Below, piece after piece: positions 7,441-15,316 of a stretch of 49,735 bases of DNA; within the stretch, counting starts at the first letter, position 1; every line of letters starts with the position of its first letter. Below the pieces are notes generated by a model. It worked only from the letters and a program-made list of their open reading frames with translations, was not told the DNA's origin and did not search any database. Origin of the DNA: a virus. Where the stretch lies: the IMG/VR virus record IMGVR_UViG_3300037069_002783, positions 1 through 49,735 of that record; one strand, written 5' to 3'. The translations under genes and the position numbers were made by a program.

Positions 7441-10400
7441 CTACAGTCCCTTCGCCAGTGCGGCCAGGCGCGGGTCCTGGGTGATCGCGGTGACCAGCTG
7501 GCGGGCAGCCGCCGTGGCCGCCTGCGCGCTGGTGTTGGGCAAGGTGACGTTGATGGCGCCCGCGGCGAAGGAGAGCTGGAGCGTGCCGCCCCCGCCCCGG
7601 GCAGCGCTCTGCGACGCACCGGGGGAGTAGAGGGAGTTCTTCAGCAGCGCGTTGCGCACCGTGTCGGCGTCCGGCTTTTTCAGCACCATCTCGTCGCTGT
7701 GCAGGTACGCCGGGCCGTCCTGCGGTACTGACCAGGTGCCCTCCTTGTACCCGACGTAGGGACGCCCCGCCTTGACCGCCGCCACCCCGGGGACCTTGTC
7801 CAGGGAGCCGTAGCGCGAGGTGGCGTACCCGATGGCGGCCAGGATGTTGTCCACCGGGTTCCAGATGTCGGTGTGCCCGGCTTTCGCGTGCGAGGTGAAG
7901 GTGTCGGGGATGGTCTGCATCAACCCCTCGGAGGGGTGCCCCGAGGACTCGTTGCTGTCGGTCAGGTTGATGTTCCAGGGATCCCCGCCGCTCTCCCCCT
8001 GCGCGATGATCTTCAGGTCCGCGGCGTAGGACGCCGGGTACGCGCCGATCGCCAGCGCGGTACTGATCCAGGAACTGATCGAACCCGGCGGCCGTGCGCC
8101 GGTGGGGACCTTGTAGCTGCGCCCGGAGCGGCCCTTGACGGTGGTGAACACCTTGGGGTCCAGCGCCCCGCCGCCGGTGGTGGCCGCGTCGTTCACGGTG
8201 GCCGCGACGGCGCTCTGCGCGGCCACGGGCGCGGCGACCTTGGTGGACAGCGCCCTGGTGATGGCGTCGACCTCGTTGATCGAGCCGTTGGGGCCGACCA
8301 GCGCCGGACCGGAGAGGGACGCGCTCGCGCCGCTGGCGCTGTTGCCGCCCGCCGCCGCGTCGTTCTGCCCGGTGGCGTCCCCGGCGGAGGGCACCACGCG
8401 GCGCATCGTGGGAAACTCGTTCGGGCTGTAGGAACGCACCCGCACGTTCGCGCCCGTATGCGGCGCCTCCACCAGCTTGCCGCCGCCGACGCACATCGTC
8501 ACGTGTCCCGGCTCCGGGAACATCAGGTCCCCGGGGATCTCGCTGCCGGGCTTGACGGGGGAGCCGATGGTCATCTGCTCCTGGCTGGTGCGCGGGATCT
8601 TGATCCCGGCCGCGCCCCAGGAGGCCTGCGTCAGCCCGGAGCAGTCATAGGCGTCCGGGCCGGTGGCGCCCCACTGGTACGGCTTGCGCAGCTGCGCCTG
8701 CGTCAGAGCGAAGGAGACCGCGCGCGCGGCGGCCTGGGAACCGGCGCCGGTCGAACCGGGGGTGGGGGTGACCGAGGAGGGGCGCGCGCCGCCGCCGGTG
8801 GTGGAGGTGGTGCCGCCGCCCTGCCCGTAGGTGCCGCTGGCGCCGGGGGCCTGGTGGGTGTCCTTGTACCACTCCCACGCGGTGGTACCCAGCCCCCACA
8901 GTCCACCGGCGACCCCGCCGATGATCGTGCCCTCGGGGCCGAACGCGGAGCCGACCAGGGCGCCTCCGGCGGCGTCCGAGGCGGTGGTGCCGCCCATGCG
9001 CGCCAGTTCGCTGCCGGTGCTCGCGCCGGGCTTCGCGCCCGAGAGGCTCTGGCTGGCCTGCGTACCCAGGTAGGCGACGCCCGCGCCGACGCCCGCGCGC
9101 GCGGCCATCTGCAACATCGAGGAGCCGCCCGCCGCGGTGGCCGCGCCGCGCAGCCATCCGGCGCCCCCGCGCCATGCCGCCCCGCCCAGCGCGAGAGAGG
9201 CGATGTTGGTGCCGGTGCCCATCAATCCGTTGGCGATGCCGCCCGCGGTGCTGCCGCCCAGGCGCCCGGTGGTGTAGCCGCCCGCCAGAGCGCCCGCGCC
9301 GCCGGTAAGCCCCGGGAAGGAGGAGGCCCACCCGCCCGCGGTGCCCAGCGCGGTGCCCAGGCCCGTGGAGCTGAGGATCGTGTTGAGGACCTGGTTGAAG
9401 TCGGTGAGCAGCCCGACGCTGTCCTGGAGCGCGGAGTTGAACGAGCCGTAGTTGTCCGCGGTCCTGCTGGTCTGAGAGGCCTGGAGGTCTTTGATCTTCT
9501 GGACGGAGGTGGCGTTGATGCCGTATTTCGCCAGCTGCCCCTGCGCGCCCTTGTCCCCGCGGTCGGCCTGGTCGAGCAGGGTGTTGATCTGCTGCTGGGT
9601 GGCGCCGTGCTGCACGGCGTTGTTGACCTGCCCCAGGTAGCCGGTGAGCATGTCCACCGTGCCCGGCGCCCAGCCGGACTGCTGCGCGAGGTACTGAAGA
9701 TTCGCGTTCAGCGAGCCGCCCTGCCCGATCGCGGCGGTGAAGGTCTGGTTCGAGACGCTGGAGCGGCCCTGGAAGGTGCGGGAGAACGCGTTCTGCGCCA
9801 GGGAGCGCCAGTCGGCCTGCGCGCCGCCGGGGCCGATGCTGGCCTGGTAGCCCAGGGAGCGCAGCGCGAGGTTGGAACGCGGGGAGTAGATCGAGGACAG
9901 GGACTGCGCGGCCTGGGTCTGGGTGACATAGGGGTTGGTGTAGCCCAGCGCGTACAGGCCGGTTTGCGCCTGCTTCCACGCCGGGTTGGTGCTGCCGTCC
10001 GCGTTGAGCATGGTGCGGCCGGAGTAGTAGTTGAGCAGCTGCGCGGCGCTCTGCGCGTCGCCGGGGCTGGCCGCGGTGACGTTCAGGTTCTGGTTGTGCC
10101 CGCCGTAGATCGCCGAGACGGCGCCCTGCGCGGCTGCGGCGTACCCGCCGGGGGCCACCCCGGAGTTCAAGATCCCGTAGTAGGCGGCCTTGTCCATGGT
10201 CAGCACGTTGGGCGTGGTGCGCTGCGCGTAGTTGCCCAGGGCCTTGAAGGCGCCGGTGACCGCCATTCCGGCGGCCAGCCCCAGGGTGCTGACGCCCCCG
10301 CCGCCGCTGCCCGCGCCGCCCGCGGTACCCGCCGCGCCGCCACCGCCGCCTGCGCCCGCGCCACCGCGCTGGTAGGTGCCGATCGCCTGCCCGACGGAGC

Positions 10401-10716
10401 CGAGCACCGAGCCCATGGTGCGCATCGGCGCCCCGCTGGGCGCGCGCTGGGCGTACCCGCCCCCCGTCGCGCCGGAGGAGGTGTTGGTGGAGCGCGCGCC
10501 GGAGGAGGAGGTGGGCACGATGGCGCGGCGGAACTCGGTCGAGGCCTCACGCAGCAGCCCGCCCAGGCCGGTGACGAACCCGGACATGCCGCGGCCCATC
10601 GAGTCCGCGGTGCGTTGCAGGTCATTGAGGCCCAGGGAGTTGGCCGCCACCGGCTGCTCGGCGGCGGGTGCGGCGGGGGTCAGCCGCGGGTCGGGCACGA
10701 TGGGCTGCTCGGTCAC
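7441..10716 (-). CDS. Tape measure protein with NlpC/P60 and transglycosylase domains
   Basis: A 1091-residue protein. GTG start at 10716, with AAGGAGG upstream, overlapping the frameshift extension of the chaperone gene (GTGA). Residues 1-650 are Ala/Gly/Ser/Gln-rich with helical and small hydrophobic stretches, as in tape measures that set tail length and enter the envelope. Around residues 680-780 is an NlpC/P60-type peptidase: YDCSGL with candidate nucleophile Cys692, then PGDLMFPEPGHVTMCV with His738. Around residues 890-990 is a soluble lytic transglycosylase domain of actinobacterial type: GESGGDP with candidate catalytic Glu908, then HPSEGLMQTIPDTF and ATSRYG. The protein is probably both ruler and local cell-wall drill during DNA entry. 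Confidence 0.93.
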   Translation of the reverse strand: MTEQPIVPDPRLTPAAPAAEQPVAANSLGLNDLQRTADSMGRGMSGFVTGLGGLLREASTEFRRAIVPTSSSGARSTNTSSGATGGGYAQRAPSGAPMRTMGSVLGSVGQAIGTYQRGGAGAGGGGGAAGTAGGAGSGGGGVSTLGLAAGMAVTGAFKALGNYAQRTTPNVLTMDKAAYYGILNSGVAPGGYAAAAQGAVSAIYGGHNQNLNVTAASPGDAQSAAQLLNYYSGRTMLNADGSTNPAWKQAQTGLYALGYTNPYVTQTQAAQSLSSIYSPRSNLALRSLGYQASIGPGGAQADWRSLAQNAFSRTFQGRSSVSNQTFTAAIGQGGSLNANLQYLAQQSGWAPGTVDMLTGYLGQVNNAVQHGATQQQINTLLDQADRGDKGAQGQLAKYGINATSVQKIKDLQASQTSRTADNYGSFNSALQDSVGLLTDFNQVLNTILSSTGLGTALGTAGGWASSFPGLTGGAGALAGGYTTGRLGGSTAGGIANGLMGTGTNIASLALGGAAWRGGAGWLRGAATAAGGSSMLQMAARAGVGAGVAYLGTQASQSLSGAKPGASTGSELARMGGTTASDAAGGALVGSAFGPEGTIIGGVAGGLWGLGTTAWEWYKDTHQAPGASGTYGQGGGTTSTTGGGARPSSVTPTPGSTGAGSQAAARAVSFALTQAQLRKPYQWGATGPDAYDCSGLTQASWGAAGIKIPRTSQEQMTIGSPVKPGSEIPGDLMFPEPGHVTMCVGGGKLVEAPHTGANVRVRSYSPNEFPTMRRVVPSAGDATGQNDAAAGGNSASGASASLSGPALVGPNGSINEVDAITRALSTKVAAPVAAQSAVAATVNDAATTGGGALDPKVFTTVKGRSGRSYKVPTGARPPGSISSWISTALAIGAYPASYAADLKIIAQGESGGDPWNINLTDSNESSGHPSEGLMQTIPDTFTSHAKAGHTDIWNPVDNILAAIGYATSRYGSLDKVPGVAAVKAGRPYVGYKEGTWSVPQDGPAYLHSDEMVLKKPDADTVRNALLKNSLYSPGASQSAARGGGGTLQLSFAAGAINVTLPNTSAQAATAAARQLVTAITQDPRLAALAKGL

Positions 10717-10874
10717 TGCGCGCTGCTCCTCCTTTCCGCCTCGTAGCGGCCCAGCGCGATCCAGTGCTCCCGCTCGCGCTTTGTCAGGTTCTTTATCTCA
10801 GTGAGCGTCCAGCCGGGGTGCAGCTGGACGAGGATCTGGATCTGCTCGTAGACGGCGGGCAGCTGGCTAGCCGC
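10713..10874 (-). CDS. Tail assembly chaperone, frameshift-encoded C-terminal extension
   Basis: An open frame of about 54 codons, in another frame than the chaperone gene and overlapping its end. It reads from about AASQLPAVYEQ through LVQLHPGWTLTEIKNLTK to REREHWIALGRYEAERRSSAQ, and stops at TGA 10715-10713 overlapping the tape measure start. Between the preceding stop in this frame and its end there is no ATG, GTG or TTG codon, so it can hardly be started on its own. The 'T..EIKNLTKREREHWIALGRYE' pattern is typical of the second part (gpT) of tail assembly chaperones. The likely shift site is CTG TTT CGC at 10881-10873: a +1 slip on TTT to TTC joins the frames. Confidence 0.8.
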   Translation of the reverse strand, partial: AASQLPAVYEQIQILVQLHPGWTLTEIKNLTKREREHWIALGRYEAERRSSAQ

Positions 10875-11718
10875 GAAACAGATCGCCCGCGCTCAGGGGG
10901 ACAGGAACCTCCTGACCACACGCTTCGTGCACGATCGAGACGTCCTCGTAGCGCGGGCCGTAGGTGTTCGCCGTGATCGCGTCCAGCAGGGCCTTGCGGT
11001 CCGCCATCCCCAGCTCCCGGGCCAGCGCCATCGAGCCGGGCCGTACCGTGCGCGGGCCGTCGTCGAACTCGACCGCGACGATCACGCGCGAGAGCATCAG
11101 GGTGTTGCCCGCGGGGACCGTCAGCTCCTTGCCGTCGAAGGCCATCAGGTCCTCGCCGGTGGGCTGGCGCACGGTGGCCGTCGCGCCGCGCAGGGCCACC
11201 TCGAAGACCCGGCACGCGGGATCCTCGGGCCCGCGGATCTCGATGCGCCCCAGGTGCACGGTCAGATCCGAGCGCTCCCCGCACTCCGGGCAGCGGAACC
11301 CGGGCAGTTTGAGCTGGTCGCCGTAGGTGGCGATGCGGATGAGCAGCAGCAGCGTTTCGCGGTCGGCCACGGTCAGGGAGCGCAGCAGCTCGCGAGTGGC
11401 CTTCTTGCCACCCACGCTCACCGTGCCCTGGGTGATGATCGCGTCGCTCCAGCGCAGGTAGCTGCCCGACGCGCGCGCCAGGACCTCCTCGTCCGCGCCG
11501 GTCAGCTCCCGTACCTCGGCCTCCCGGTGCGCCACGCCGTCCACCACCACGCCGAAGGGCACGCGCGTGGTGGTGTCCGGGGGCATCGCGAGCTTGGGTT
11601 CCTCGCTGGGGCCGAACGCGCGCTCGATCGCCGCCCCGATGCCCGAGGGGTCGGCCGCCGCGCTGAACGCGGTGGCATCGCCCCCCAGGGCGTCGAAGCT
11701 GCCGTAGTCGTATTCCAT
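10867..11718 (-). CDS. Tail assembly chaperone / T4 gp26-like protein
   Basis: A 283-residue protein just upstream of the tape measure and downstream of the tube gene, the standard place of tail assembly chaperones. Seen in the sequence: an acidic N-terminus, a VRELTGADEEVLAR segment, a helical ELLRSLTVADRETLLLLIRIATYG stretch, then a CPECG knuckle and a C-terminal HEACG pair that could bind zinc. This pattern resembles the T4_baseplate (gp26/gp51-like) family that serves as the G part of G/GT chaperones. ATG start at 11718, downstream of the tube gene. Its last codons hold the probable frameshift site that makes a longer GT-like product. Confidence 0.8.
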   Translation of the reverse strand: MEYDYGSFDALGGDATAFSAAADPSGIGAAIERAFGPSEEPKLAMPPDTTTRVPFGVVVDGVAHREAEVRELTGADEEVLARASGSYLRWSDAIITQGTVSVGGKKATRELLRSLTVADRETLLLLIRIATYGDQLKLPGFRCPECGERSDLTVHLGRIEIRGPEDPACRVFEVALRGATATVRQPTGEDLMAFDGKELTVPAGNTLMLSRVIVAVEFDDGPRTVRPGSMALARELGMADRKALLDAITANTYGPRYEDVSIVHEACGQEVPVPLSAGDLFRG

Positions 11719-11740
11719 GCCGGTTCCTTGTCAGTGCTGA

Positions 11741-12328
11741 TCAGTTGGGCGGGGAGACCGAGTCGCCGGAGCCGGGCTTCGTCGCGAAGTTCACGCCCCA
11801 GCCCTCGTGGGCCAAAGTCATCTGCGAAACCAGGAACCCGTTCCCTGCGGCGTCAAGGTCCGTAAATGAAACCTGCGTAGGCCAAGCGTTGTAGATACGG
11901 AACGCTGCCTTGACTGCGGCATTAGCCGTGGTCACAGGGTGGTCGATGACCAGGATGTCGATGTTCGAGCGGAAGTCCTGGTCGTTGCTCCAGCTGCCAG
12001 TACCCTGCTGCACGGTGAACATGGCCTTGATCCAGTCCAGTGCCGGAGCATCCCCGAGGATGACGCCCTTCTGCAAAACGATCGGTCCAAAATCGCTCTG
12101 ACCTGGCATCTTCTGGGTAGTTACGTTGTAAGCACCTTGACGGTAAGCAATGATGTCCGTCTGCATCCCGAGCCCGGACACGCTCATGAAACCGATCGGA
12201 ACCGGCGTCGCCGAACCACCACTGCCGAAGACAGGGTGGTTAATTATGACGTGGAATTTAAAGTTCCTGAGAGGATCCGTGGCGTAATTCGCCAGGCTCG
12301 GGCTCTGTGTGACCGTGTTGGTGGCCAT
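11741..12328 (-). CDS. Tail tube protein (gp19 family)
   Basis: A 195-residue protein with the T4 gp19-type tube signature: DPLRNFKFHVIINHP, then GFMSVSGLGMQTDIIAYRQGA, KMPGQSDFGPIVLQKG and a W....F. segment, ending with a strand EGWGVNF. It polymerises into the inner tube inside the sheath. ATG start at 12328 with a purine-rich GGGAGGGGGAG ribosome site. Codon use differs from neighbours: many T- or A-ending codons such as CGT, GGT, GCT and AAA, as also seen in the capsid gene, probably reflecting high expression. The leader can fold so that the ribosome site is paired (see separate feature). Confidence 0.93.
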   Translation of the reverse strand: MATNTVTQSPSLANYATDPLRNFKFHVIINHPVFGSGGSATPVPIGFMSVSGLGMQTDIIAYRQGAYNVTTQKMPGQSDFGPIVLQKGVILGDAPALDWIKAMFTVQQGTGSWSNDQDFRSNIDILVIDHPVTTANAAVKAAFRIYNAWPTQVSFTDLDAAGNGFLVSQMTLAHEGWGVNFATKPGSGDSVSPPN

Positions 12329-12375
12329 CTGCTCCCCCTCCCTGGGGGGTCATGCGACGATCAAGCAGCCAGGGG
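12329..12375 (-). promoter_or_regulatory. Possible RBS-sequestering hairpin before tail tube gene
   Basis: In the 52-base gap between sheath and tube genes, the minus strand carries CCCCCC followed by AGGGA and then GGGGGAG just before the ATG. The C-tract can pair with the G-tract that forms the ribosome site. A second upstream segment CCCCCTGG can alternatively pair with CCAGGG of the same element. Two exclusive structures are thus possible. Regulation of tube translation is an inference from the sequence alone. Confidence 0.4.
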
Positions 12376-12380
12376 GCGGG

Positions 12381-13913
12381 TTACGGCAGGTTGCTGGCAA
12401 CCTGCGTCGTGGAGTCGAACAGGCCGATCGAGATCACCACGTACTCGGCGGGCGCCGCCAAAGCCACGCCCACGGACACGTTGACCTGGCCGACGGAGGA
12501 GGTGGCGGGAGTGTTGTTCGTCGAGTCGCAGACCACCCAGTACGCCGTGGAGGCCTGCGTGGAGGCGAAGTACCCGGCCTGCATCAGCGCGGAGAGCTGC
12601 TGATTGACCGTGGAGGAGATCTTGTTCCACAGGATGTAGTTGTTCGGCTCCGCGACGGCGAACTGGAGACCACGCTTGAGCAGGTTCTCCACGTACATCA
12701 GCGTCCTGCGGATCGAGATGTACCGCGACGGCATCCCATAATTCAAGGTACGTACACCCATGATGCAGTACCCGTACTGGGGCACCTGCCGGATGATGTT
12801 GATCCCGGCGGTGTTGAGGCTGTCGAGGTCCGCGGCCTGGAAGACCGTGTCCACCCCGACCACACCCGCCAGCGCGGTGGAGATGCCCGCCGGGGTCTGG
12901 TACGTGCCGGTGGCCGTATCCGTGCTCGCGTACTGCCCCAGCACCGCGCCGCCCGGCGGCAGGGTGCGCACCGCGCCCACCGCGAGCGAGCTGGGGTCGT
13001 TGGTCAGCAGCCACGGACCGTACACCGCGGCGTAGGAGGTCTGCGTCCAGGGCGTACCGGATCCGGCGTTGGGGGCGAGGGCCGCGTACGCGGCCACCGT
13101 GGCGGCATAGGTGGTGGAGGCCTGCGGCGCGTCCACCACCATGAACACGTTGCCCTGCGCCGCCGCCCACGAGGTCAGGGAGTTGATGGTCGCCGCGGCG
13201 CTCACGCCGGGCAGGTTCAGGTTGAAGATGCCCTGCACCACGGCCAGCTGCTGCGCGGCGGTGACCAGGTTGATGTTGCCCGCGGTGCCGTCCGCTCCGG
13301 AGGCCAGGGGGGTGTTGGCCTGCACCGCGGGGGTCTGCGCCGTCGTCCACGGGGTCACCGCGGAGACGTAGGCGATGGAGATCACCTGGGAGCCGGTGAT
13401 CGGGGAGTTGACCAGGGCGACGATGTTGCGCGGGTCGGACGGGTTGAAGGTGACCGCGACGTAACGCTCCACCACGTTGCTGGTGGTGCCCAGCGCCACG
13501 CTCAGGTCGAAGAACCCGGAGGTGCCGTTGGCCGTCACGGTCAGGAAGATGTTGTTGCCGAACGCGCCGACCGACTTGGCCGTGATCGTCGCCAGCTGGG
13601 CCGGGGTGCCCTGGGTGTCGTTCAGCGTGATGTGGGCGGCCACGGCGTCCGAGGCGACGCCCCGGATCACGTAGCAGCCGTTGCCGCCGTTGGCGAAGTA
13701 GGAGTACACGGCGAAGGGCAGCAGGTCCCCGCCGCTGCCGAAGCCGTTGTACAGAGAGGCGAACTGGGACCAGGAGGTCACCAGCGTAGGAGTGCTCGGC
13801 CCGAAGCTCGCCGTGCCGCAGAAGACCGCCAGGGCGGCGCCGCTGTCGGCGGTTGCGGTCGGCAGGGCGGTGAGGGACTCCTGGATGTAGACGCCTGGGC
13901 GCCCGAGGCTCAT
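12381..13913 (-). CDS. Tail sheath protein
   Basis: A 510-residue protein with the hallmark N-terminus MSLGRPGVYIQESL of phage contractile sheaths, a middle region of variable beta/alpha domains, and a conserved C-terminal part: GINIIRQVPQYGYCIMGVRTL, then YISIRRTLMYVENLLKRGLQF and EPNNYILWNKISSTV. These match the Phage_sheath_1 core, which supplies the strands for inter-subunit donation and contraction. It directly precedes the tube gene, as in T4 and Mu. Its presence establishes that the phage has a contractile (myovirus-type) tail. Confidence 0.97.
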   Translation of the reverse strand: MSLGRPGVYIQESLTALPTATADSGAALAVFCGTASFGPSTPTLVTSWSQFASLYNGFGSGGDLLPFAVYSYFANGGNGCYVIRGVASDAVAAHITLNDTQGTPAQLATITAKSVGAFGNNIFLTVTANGTSGFFDLSVALGTTSNVVERYVAVTFNPSDPRNIVALVNSPITGSQVISIAYVSAVTPWTTAQTPAVQANTPLASGADGTAGNINLVTAAQQLAVVQGIFNLNLPGVSAAATINSLTSWAAAQGNVFMVVDAPQASTTYAATVAAYAALAPNAGSGTPWTQTSYAAVYGPWLLTNDPSSLAVGAVRTLPPGGAVLGQYASTDTATGTYQTPAGISTALAGVVGVDTVFQAADLDSLNTAGINIIRQVPQYGYCIMGVRTLNYGMPSRYISIRRTLMYVENLLKRGLQFAVAEPNNYILWNKISSTVNQQLSALMQAGYFASTQASTAYWVVCDSTNNTPATSSVGQVNVSVGVALAAPAEYVVISIGLFDSTTQVASNLP

Positions 13914-13923
13914 AGCAACTCCT

Positions 13924-14553
13924 TCATATCGACGTGACCGTCAGGTCGACGGAGGTAGCCGGTGCCGGTTCGTCGATCGGTGCCCAGATCAGCTCGGCGG
14001 TGGTGCGCACGCGCCAGGTGGCGCGCAGCAGGCGTTTGCCCTGCTCGTCGAGCACGGCGTCGGTTTGCGGGCCGCCGAGCACGTCCAGGCGGCGCACGGT
14101 GTTGTCCTGCGGCACGACCAGGTAGCCGTAGCGGGGCGGCAGGTAGTCGAACGAGGTCAACATGGTGGTCAACGCTGTGAGATGCAGCGCTTTACGACAC
14201 AGCAGGGTGACGGAGTAGTCCACGAACATCGGGATCGGGAACTCGCTCCAGTACGGCGAGCCCGCCATCCCCGGCGCCCCGGGATAGGGCCGGTAGCCCT
14301 CGGGCACGTAGGGGATGCGGATGTAGCCGGTATGCGCGCGCGAGGGATCGAAGACCTCGTCGACGCGGTCGATGATGATCAACGGGAAGCTCTGGTCGGC
14401 GTACGCGTTCTCCGGCGCCCGAAAACGCACCGTCACCGGCCGCGCGTCGTTGGTGGCGTCCGAGACGCTCAGGCCTTGCAGCTTGGTCTTGACCGCGGCG
14501 TCCTCGTTGAGGAAAAGAGGCATCAGCGCCGCCTGGCGGAGGCGTTCGCGCAT
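13924..14553 (-). CDS. Neck / tail-terminator-like protein
   Basis: A 209-residue protein, ATG 14553, with AGGAGG 13 bases upstream. Visible: FPLIIIDRVDEVFDPSRAHTGYIR, GSPYWSEFPIPMFVDYSVTLLCRKALH, and a C-terminal RRLDVLGGPQTDAVLDEQGKR segment. I do not recognise a named family with certainty. The position immediately upstream of the sheath gene is where tail terminator or neck proteins of contractile phages are usually coded, and the size fits. The gene heads a transcription unit: a copy of the repeated TAACAC motif and a structured region lie upstream. Confidence 0.6.
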   Translation of the reverse strand: MRERLRQAALMPLFLNEDAAVKTKLQGLSVSDATNDARPVTVRFRAPENAYADQSFPLIIIDRVDEVFDPSRAHTGYIRIPYVPEGYRPYPGAPGMAGSPYWSEFPIPMFVDYSVTLLCRKALHLTALTTMLTSFDYLPPRYGYLVVPQDNTVRRLDVLGGPQTDAVLDEQGKRLLRATWRVRTTAELIWAPIDEPAPATSVDLTVTSI

Positions 14554-14607
14554 GCGTACACGGCTGCCTCCTACGATGCGGTATATGCGGATGTCCTGCG
14601 CATTACC

Positions 14608-14638
14608 AGCATCGATGCAAACAACAGCCGAGTGTTAG
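14608..14638 (-). promoter_or_regulatory. Candidate late promoter (motif copy 1)
   Basis: Minus-strand CTAACAC, then 18 bases after TAACAC the hexamer GATGCT, which fits NANNNT. This copy lies 55 bases before the start codon at 14553, somewhat farther than the others. The 11-base core at 14630-14640 is identical to that before the portal gene. Confidence 0.5.
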
Positions 14639-14639
14639 T

Positions 14640-14735
14640 GCCATTACGTAAGAGGCGCCTCTGGCCCGGATTTGAACCCTGTCGCGCGGCGCTGCTAGCC
14701 TCTGGCCTCGATGCGGATCACACTCCCGCATCGTG
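14640..14735 (-). ncRNA. Structured intergenic RNA-like element with tRNA T-arm-like segment
   Basis: Between the neck genes there are about 100 non-coding bases with unusual structure: a perfect 10-base palindrome GAGGCGCCTC (14652-14661); two direct copies of GCCTCTGGCC (14657-14666 and 14698-14707); a perfect 7-bp hairpin GATGCGG/CCGCATC (14710-14732); and on the minus strand GGGTTCAAATCC, the consensus of a tRNA T-loop (14668-14679). The stems for a complete tRNA do not form: the T-stem has mismatches and no acceptor partner was found. It could be a tRNA remnant, an attachment-site relic or a small regulatory RNA. Only the motifs are observed. Confidence 0.3.
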
Positions 14736-14738
14736 GGG

Positions 14739-14781
14739 GTGCCCACCCGGCCGCACAGATCCACAAAAGCCGGGTGGGCAC
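14739..14781 (-). terminator. Strong hairpin terminator after 14783-15313 gene
   Basis: Perfect 13-bp inverted repeat GTGCCCACCCGGC (14739-14751) and GCCGGGTGGGCAC (14769-14781) with a 17-base loop, two bases after the stop codon of the minus-strand gene. No U-tract follows, as is common for hairpin terminators in actinobacteria. Confidence 0.75.
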
Positions 14782-14782
14782 T

Positions 14783-15313
14783 TTAATTCAGCGCATCGGG
14801 ATCCACCGCGTACGCGGCGAACTGCGCGTCGTTGACCAGCTCGTCGGCCTTGGTCTGCACGGCGGTGATCGACACGATCAGGTCCGCGCGCTTGATCTGC
14901 CCCAGCGCGGTGATCTGCGTGATCCCGAAGACCTTCTCGTCATAGGTGATGCGGTCCCTGACATACGCGTTGGTGCGCACGTCCTGACGGGTCAGCCCGA
15001 CGCGGGCGAGCTGGCGGAACCCCGCGGTCACCTGAAGCGTGTCCACGCTGTAAAGACCCTGCGTACCCCCGGCGGTGTCCTGCCCCTGGGTGTGCACCAC
15101 GTGCAGCACCGGCACCGAGAACGGGCCGTGGAACACCTTGCCCACGCCGGTGGACTCGTCGTAGACGTCATCCTCCACCGACAGCTCGTGGTGGAAGCGC
15201 CAGTAGTCCACGATGTCACCTGCGAGGGACTGGTAGCCGCGCAGGCCCTTCTCGATGCTGCGCGTCTCCGCCCCGATACTGAAGCGGCCTCGCTTGAAGT
15301 CCAGGCGCCCCAC
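14783..15313 (-). CDS. Head-tail connector / neck protein, unknown family
   Basis: A 176-residue protein of mixed composition, with FKRGRFSIGAETRSIEKGL at the N-terminus, DDVYDESTGVGKVFHGPFSVPVL in the middle and a C-terminal helical region ending in DPDALN. No family was recognised with confidence. It starts four bases after the preceding gene ends and is the last gene before a strong hairpin terminator. Its place between connector genes and the sheath gene suggests a neck or tail-completion protein. The ATG start overlaps no other gene; GGGGC-type spacing precedes it. Confidence 0.6.
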   Translation of the reverse strand: MGRLDFKRGRFSIGAETRSIEKGLRGYQSLAGDIVDYWRFHHELSVEDDVYDESTGVGKVFHGPFSVPVLHVVHTQGQDTAGGTQGLYSVDTLQVTAGFRQLARVGLTRQDVRTNAYVRDRITYDEKVFGITQITALGQIKRADLIVSITAVQTKADELVNDAQFAAYAVDPDALN

Positions 15314-15316
15314 GGC

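Noticed and set aside
7873-10746. 957-codon open frame on the plus strand opposite the tape measure
   Set aside because: It is a mirror of the GC-biased codons of the tape measure; the translation is Gly/Arg/Ala-rich without any motif and it has no ribosome site, whereas the minus-strand product has clear domains.
10793-11284. 163-codon frame overlapping the chaperone gene as -1 frameshift partner
   Set aside because: The -1 frame also passes the chaperone stop but gives an Arg/Ser/Pro-rich sequence without gpT features. The +1 (or -2) frame gives a typical gpT-like sequence and ends at the tape measure start.
12309-13937. 542-codon open frame opposite the tail sheath gene
   Set aside because: Low-complexity Gly/Arg/Val translation typical of antisense GC-rich frames; the sheath protein on the other strand is certain.
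14640-14740. A functional tRNA gene on the minus strand
   Set aside because: The T-loop consensus is there, but the T-stem has mismatches, no acceptor stem pairs and the anticodon arm does not fit at the required distance.
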